This document shows, in pieces, positions 60,086 to 64,000 of a DNA stretch of 64,000 nucleotides (its first letter is position 1; each line of letters starts with the position of its first letter). The translations under genes and the position numbers were made by a program. Under the pieces are notes generated by a model. It did not search any database. It was not told the DNA's origin and was given only the letters and a program-made list of their open reading frames with translations. Source of the DNA: Frigidibacter mobilis (GTDB taxonomy: Bacteria; Pseudomonadota; Alphaproteobacteria; Rhodobacterales; Rhodobacteraceae); NCBI RefSeq assembly GCF_001620265.1, contig NZ_CP012661.1:3888501-3952500 (forward strand), read 5' to 3'.

Positions 60086-60101
60086 CTTAAGCCAGGCTGA
60101 A
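60086..60101 (+). promoter_or_regulatory. CTTAA-type direct-repeat box, site 3
   Basis: CTTAA-GCCAGG-CTGAA with 11-bp spacing, just after the L,D-transpeptidase stop and about 230 bp before the cytochrome operon. It is the weakest of the three sites. Confidence 0.4.
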
Positions 60102-60106
60102 GCCGC

Positions 60107-60670
60107 TCAGAGCAGGCGCACCTTCGTGCCGATCTGCACGAGCGCGAACAATTCGGCGACATGTTCGTTGTAAAGCCCGACGCAGCCCGAGGACGAAGGC
60201 CTCCCGATCTTCCTCGTGTCATGGGTGCCGTGGATCAGATAGGCGGGCCAGGACAGATACATCGCATGGGTGCCCAGCGGATTGTCCGGCCCCGGCGGCA
60301 GATAGGCGGGCAGATCGGGGTCGCGGCGTCGCATATCGGCAGTCGGCGTCCAGTCCGGCCCGACTCGCTTCCTAACCACTTCGGTATAGCCGCGCCGGGT
60401 GAGGTCTTCGCTGATTGGGATCGAACTGGGGTAAAGACGATAATCGCTGCCATCGCCCGACCAGTAATGCACCGCCCGCGAGGCTAGATCGGCCAGGATC
60501 ACCCCCCTGCCGAGGCTGTCGAAGTGATCACGCCAATCCTGCATCCGAAAGCCGGAGGTGTTGTGGCGCGGGCCGACCGTTTGCGCGCGCAGGATGGACG
60601 GAGCGCCAAGAGCCACAAGCCCGGCAAGGCCTATGCTGAAAGCCTGACGGCGGGATAGGTCTTTGCTCAT
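60107..60670 (-). CDS. L,D-transpeptidase (YkuD family)
   Basis: A 187-residue periplasmic enzyme that crosslinks peptidoglycan or anchors protein to it. It has a Tat-like leader (LSRRQAFSIGLAGLVALGAP) and the catalytic region YLIHGTHDTRKIGRPSSSGC with His and Cys; the residue after the Cys is Val-Gly instead of Val/Ile-Arg. I use the ATG at 60670 because upstream residues do not fit. A CTTAA-type box lies 55 bp upstream. Confidence 0.88.
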   Translation of the reverse strand: MSKDLSRRQAFSIGLAGLVALGAPSILRAQTVGPRHNTSGFRMQDWRDHFDSLGRGVILADLASRAVHYWSGDGSDYRLYPSSIPISEDLTRRGYTEVVRKRVGPDWTPTADMRRRDPDLPAYLPPGPDNPLGTHAMYLSWPAYLIHGTHDTRKIGRPSSSGCVGLYNEHVAELFALVQIGTKVRLL

Positions 60671-60724
60671 TTCCGGAGTCCCTCTTCGGATCGGTTTCAT
60701 GCCGGAAAGGAATCGGACCCGTCG

Positions 60725-60740
60725 CTTAAACAGGCCTTAA
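60725..60740 (-). promoter_or_regulatory. CTTAA-type direct-repeat box, site 2
   Basis: CTTAA-ACAGGC-CTTAA with 11-bp spacing, overlapping the stop of the Cu-type ATPase gene and upstream of the L,D-transpeptidase gene. It is the best match of the three sites. Confidence 0.55.
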
Positions 60741-62917
60741 GCGGCGGGTTCCCGGCCGGTCGCGATTCGCGGGCTTGGCGTCACGCCCTCGTGAGACGAA
60801 CGGGCGGAAGCCCCTATTCCCGGCAATAGTCCCGCTACCCGCTGGCTGTTCAGCGCTACCGAGACAGAGCTTGCCAGCATCGCCGCCGCCGCCGGGGCCG
60901 GCCCGATCAGCCCTAGCGCGGCGGCAGGCAGCATCAGCGCATTATAGCCCAGCGAGAGCCAGAGGTTCTGCCGCGCGATCTGCTCCATCCGGCGCGACAG
61001 GGCAATAGCGACGCCGATCTGCGACAGCCCACCCGATGTGACCACCAGCGCCGCCGTCTGCGCCGCCGCCGAATGCGCCCCCGCGACTGAGATGCCGCAA
61101 TCCGCCGCAGCCAGTGCCGGGCCATCATTCACCCCGTCGCCGACAAAACCCACCGGGCGCTCAAGGCGGCGCAACAAATCGGCCTTGTCCAGCGGCGTGC
61201 AGCTATGCGACACCGTGCTTTCCGGAAGGCCGAGCCGCCCGGCCAGAACCAGCGCCGGTGCGCGGGCATCCCCGGTCGCCATATGCACACCGATCCCCTC
61301 TGCCTGCAGTCCCCGGACCAGCCCCGCAGCCGCCGGGTCGGGCATGTCCTCCAGCGCGATACGACCGATTTCCGTGCCGTCGCGACAGATCGAGAGCCAG
61401 CTTCGGCCCGTCATATCCGCCTCGTCCGCTGCCCCGATGCTGAGGCGCCGCCCATTGGCATCCCGCGCCTCGGCGCCACGCGCAAGCCTGGTGCCGCCCC
61501 CTCCGGCCTCGCCGCCATGCGCGGCCAGGATGGCATGGGCGATCGGATGACTGATGCCGGTTTCGGCGCGGGCCGCCAGTTCCAGCAGCGCGGTGGCGTC
61601 CATCCCCGGGGCCGGGCGGATTTCCACGACCCGCAGGCGACCGGTGGTCAGCGTGCCGGTCTTGTCGAAAACGATGGAACGGATCCGGGCCAGCCGCGCA
61701 AAAGCATCCGGGTCGCGCAACCGCAACCCCGCTGCAGCCCCTGCCGCCGCCGCGCGCATCTGCACAAGCGGCAGCGCGATGGCTAGCGCGCAGGGGCAAA
61801 GCGCGACCAGCAGCGTCAGGCCGCGCCGCAACGCCTCGCCGAGGCCCGCGCCGGAGGCCAGCACCAGCGGCACGCACAGAAACGCAAGCGCCGGGATCAG
61901 CAGTGACAGCCGCGCGGCCCAAAGATCCGCCGGGTTCGGCCCGGCACCGCGGCGGGCGATTTCGAGGGCGATGGCCCCGCCCATGCGGTCGATTTCGCGG
62001 TCGCCGAAGGTGCGTTCGGAGCGCAGGATCAGCCTCTGGCCAAGGTTGAGCGCGCCGGCCTCAACCCTCTGCCCCGGCCCCACTGCGATCAGCGCAACCT
62101 CGCCGGTCAGAACAGCACGGCTGACCTGGCTTTCCCCCTTCAGCACCACCCCATCCATGCTGACCGGCGCCCCGGCCTCGACCGCAACAGCGGTGCCGGG
62201 CGCCACCTCTCCACAGGGGCGCGGAACCCATATACCGCCCTCAGAGACCAAAGCCGTCTCGGGGGTCGCCGCCTCCATGGAGCGCAATGCCTCCACCGCG
62301 CCGCGCCGGGTGGTCGTATCGACCAGCCGCCCGAACAAGAGCAGCGTGATCAGCATGGTGGCAGTGTCGAACCAGACCTCGGACCGGCCCTGGAGCAGCG
62401 CCAGTAGCGAGGCAAAACAGGCCGCGAGCGCGCCAAGCGCGATCAGCAGATCCATCCCCGGCGCCCGCAGCAGGATGGACCGCCAAGCCATCCACAGTAT
62501 CCCCGCCCCGGCCCAGAACACCACCGGCACCGCGAAGATCCCCGAGGCCAGCGCCAGCCACCAGGCCGTGCCGGGGGCCAGATCGGCGAAATAGATCACC
62601 AGCGCCGGCACCATCGACCACATGCCCGCAAATACCGCGACTGCCAGCCGGATGCCAAGGCGGGCGATCTCGCGGCCCATGGTGGCAGAAATCTCTTCGG
62701 GGCGATGGCGTGGCGCCATCCGGTAACCCGCCCGGGCCGTTGCCGCGCGTAGCGCCTCGAGGCCGGTCACCGCCTCATCCCAGTCAATCAGGGCGGAAGC
62801 AGTCAGGTAATGTACCCCCGCCGAGCGCACCCCTGGCAGTGCCTTCAGCCGCCCCTCCAGTCCGCGCGCGCAGCCCGCGCAGGCCAGACCACCAATTCCG
62901 AAAAGCTGCCGTGTCAC
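60737..62917 (-). CDS. Copper-type P1B ATPase (CPC motif)
   Basis: The 726-residue protein has an N-terminal HMA domain with GIGGLACAGCARGLEGRL, the CPC membrane motif in VALCPCALAIALPLVQM, phosphorylation site VFDKTGTLTTG and hinge FVGDGVNDGPALAAADCG. CPC indicates Cu+/Ag+ transport. The HMA sequence with AGCA and the neighbouring cytochrome genes resemble the CcoI/FixI group that supplies copper for heme-copper oxidase assembly, but no cco genes are in view, so a detoxification role remains possible. It follows the second TsdA-like gene by seven bases. Confidence 0.9.
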   Translation of the reverse strand: MTRQLFGIGGLACAGCARGLEGRLKALPGVRSAGVHYLTASALIDWDEAVTGLEALRAATARAGYRMAPRHRPEEISATMGREIARLGIRLAVAVFAGMWSMVPALVIYFADLAPGTAWWLALASGIFAVPVVFWAGAGILWMAWRSILLRAPGMDLLIALGALAACFASLLALLQGRSEVWFDTATMLITLLLFGRLVDTTTRRGAVEALRSMEAATPETALVSEGGIWVPRPCGEVAPGTAVAVEAGAPVSMDGVVLKGESQVSRAVLTGEVALIAVGPGQRVEAGALNLGQRLILRSERTFGDREIDRMGGAIALEIARRGAGPNPADLWAARLSLLIPALAFLCVPLVLASGAGLGEALRRGLTLLVALCPCALAIALPLVQMRAAAAGAAAGLRLRDPDAFARLARIRSIVFDKTGTLTTGRLRVVEIRPAPGMDATALLELAARAETGISHPIAHAILAAHGGEAGGGGTRLARGAEARDANGRRLSIGAADEADMTGRSWLSICRDGTEIGRIALEDMPDPAAAGLVRGLQAEGIGVHMATGDARAPALVLAGRLGLPESTVSHSCTPLDKADLLRRLERPVGFVGDGVNDGPALAAADCGISVAGAHSAAAQTAALVVTSGGLSQIGVAIALSRRMEQIARQNLWLSLGYNALMLPAAALGLIGPAPAAAAMLASSVSVALNSQRVAGLLPGIGASARSSHEGVTPSPRIATGREPAA

Positions 62918-62924
62918 GGCCTGC

Positions 62925-63971
62925 CTACTCCAGCGGCGTCGGGCCGATCGGCAATTCCGGCGCGCCGATAGGGCGTTCGGGATCCGGTGTGCCGGTGCCC
63001 AGAAGCACGCCGTTCACCACCTGGCCGTAATAGATCTGATCGCCGTCATGAAAGCGCTGACGGTTTTCCTCGATGGTCATGTCACCCTGGCGCGGATCCT
63101 TGGGCCGCTCATGGCTGTCGATGAAGGCCGCCACATCCCAGGCCTCCTGATCGGTCAGCTTGCCGGGTTGCGAAAGCGGCATGTTGTGCTTGATGAAGGC
63201 CGCCGCCGTGTCGATCCGCGCCATGCCTGCGCCCCAGTTATAGCTGCCCGCCCCCCAGAGCGGCGGAAAGACGGTGCGCCCGTTGGCATCCGCCTGGCCC
63301 TGCCCATCGGCGCCATGGCAGACGGCGCAATTAGCGGTGAAGACCTCGGCCCCACGCTCGGGCGAATAGCCCAGTTCGGTCTTTTCGACCTTGCCGAAGC
63401 CGGTGCCCTCCAGCGCGACATTGGTCGGCGCGCCGGTCGCCAGCCAGTAAAAGTAGCTTTCCAGATCGCGGTAGATGTCGCTGCCATAGGGCGGCGGGCC
63501 ACCCGCCACCGAATGCTGCGCATTCATCGAGAAGGTGAAACAGCCCATTACCCGATCTTCCATCGTGTTGATCTGGTCGTTCTTGCGGCGATACATCGGA
63601 TAGCGCGTCCAGGCCGCCCACATCGGCGACGACATCGGCTGGCGCCCGGCATCCATATGGCAGTTGGAGCAGGACAGGCCATTGCCGACATAATCCCCGG
63701 CATTGGTCGAAGTGTTCATGAAGATGTCGCGTCCGCGCTTCACCGCATCCCCAAAGGGGCCCTCGGGAATTTCGGCATCACTGGGCGGTAGGAAATAGAG
63801 GCTCTCGGTCACCGGGTCGACCGGCGCTTCGCCGCTGATCCAGCCTGGGACCCATCCAGCTTCAAGTGCAAGCGTACCGAGGGCAACCAGCGCCAGCCCG
63901 CCACCCGCGCCAAAGATCACCCGCTTCGCAGAGCGGCCTTTTTCGACTGCCTCATTATGGTCAGCGCCCAT
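62925..63971 (-). CDS. Diheme c-type cytochrome, TsdA-like (second)
   Basis: About 348 residues with a membrane or signal segment (FGAGGGLALVALGTLALEAG) and heme motifs CSNCH and CAVCH. The intervening DRVMGCFTFSMNAQHS has the Cys typical of TsdA-like enzymes. The start is taken as MGADHNEAV (63971). It is the first of a pair with the copper ATPase. Its similarity to the protein at 57618 suggests duplication and division of labour between two operons. Confidence 0.87.
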   Translation of the reverse strand: MGADHNEAVEKGRSAKRVIFGAGGGLALVALGTLALEAGWVPGWISGEAPVDPVTESLYFLPPSDAEIPEGPFGDAVKRGRDIFMNTSTNAGDYVGNGLSCSNCHMDAGRQPMSSPMWAAWTRYPMYRRKNDQINTMEDRVMGCFTFSMNAQHSVAGGPPPYGSDIYRDLESYFYWLATGAPTNVALEGTGFGKVEKTELGYSPERGAEVFTANCAVCHGADGQGQADANGRTVFPPLWGAGSYNWGAGMARIDTAAAFIKHNMPLSQPGKLTDQEAWDVAAFIDSHERPKDPRQGDMTIEENRQRFHDGDQIYYGQVVNGVLLGTGTPDPERPIGAPELPIGPTPLE

Positions 63972-64000
63972 CGTCGGAACCCTCCAGCTGTGCAATTGCG

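Overview
The window is GC-rich DNA from an alphaproteobacterium. The gene families (PrtD-type type I secretion, FnrL-like box, TsdA-like cytochromes, Rhodobacterales-style phage and recombinase genes) point to Rhodobacterales, perhaps a Paracoccus relative. That placement is inference; no rRNA or housekeeping marker is present. Most of the window is accessory DNA.

Layout: (1) 1-4205 is the end of a type II CRISPR-Cas locus: the cas1 3' part, cas2, and an array of 49 identical 36-bp repeats with 48 spacers, cut off in its 49th spacer by an IS66-type element. cas9 would lie before position 1. (2) 4206-7360 is that IS66 element with a pRiA4b ORF-3-like passenger gene. (3) 7350-8305 is a 5'-truncated RTX gene. 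(4) 8406-23601 reads leftward as a small membrane protein, a giant RTX protein of about 3,850 residues with two PA14 domains and about two dozen DxDGDG repeats, then its ABC exporter and HlyD adaptor. (5) 24080-27000 holds a solitary DNA methyltransferase, an IS3 element, a recombinase remnant and an IS256 remnant. (6) 27197-36092 is bounded by two inverted IS5 (IS427-type) copies and carries a second RTX gene, a second ABC/HlyD pair, a small HTH protein and IS5/IS110 remnants. (7) 36093-53226 is a defence and mobility island built in a broken prophage: DUF3489 remnant, portal remnant, VapBC, S49 prohead protease, head decoration protein, a DprA-PRTase pair, two tail genes (one truncated), an uncharacterised gene plus SNF2 helicase, a nuclease remnant, a soluble FtsH-like AAA protease, a large serine recombinase and an ietAS-like ATPase/subtilase pair. 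(8) 53272-64000 looks like resident chromosome or stable plasmid: a P1B-4 metal ATPase, a two-component system, three c-type cytochromes, an L,D-transpeptidase and a Cu-type P-ATPase. These are tied together by repeated CTTAA-type boxes and one FNR-type box.

One technical point governs the annotation. About two dozen genes or gene parts carry apparent frameshifts, and nearly every one I examined is repaired by adding a single G or C to an existing G or C run. The simplest reading is homopolymer under-calling in the assembly rather than mass pseudogenisation. I annotate such genes over their full span and note the shifts. True truncations (IS66 tnpA, RTX remnant at 7.4 kb, IS5/IS110/IS256 remnants, portal, tail tube, nuclease) are marked as pseudogenes.

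How parts work together: RTX protein, ABC ATPase and HlyD would form a type I secretion unit. Cas1-Cas2 would serve spacer acquisition for the array. The island holds several candidate anti-phage modules, of which the DprA-PRTase cassette inserted in prophage structural genes is the most interesting. The right-hand block looks like a redox and metal stress regulon under one OmpR-type regulator.
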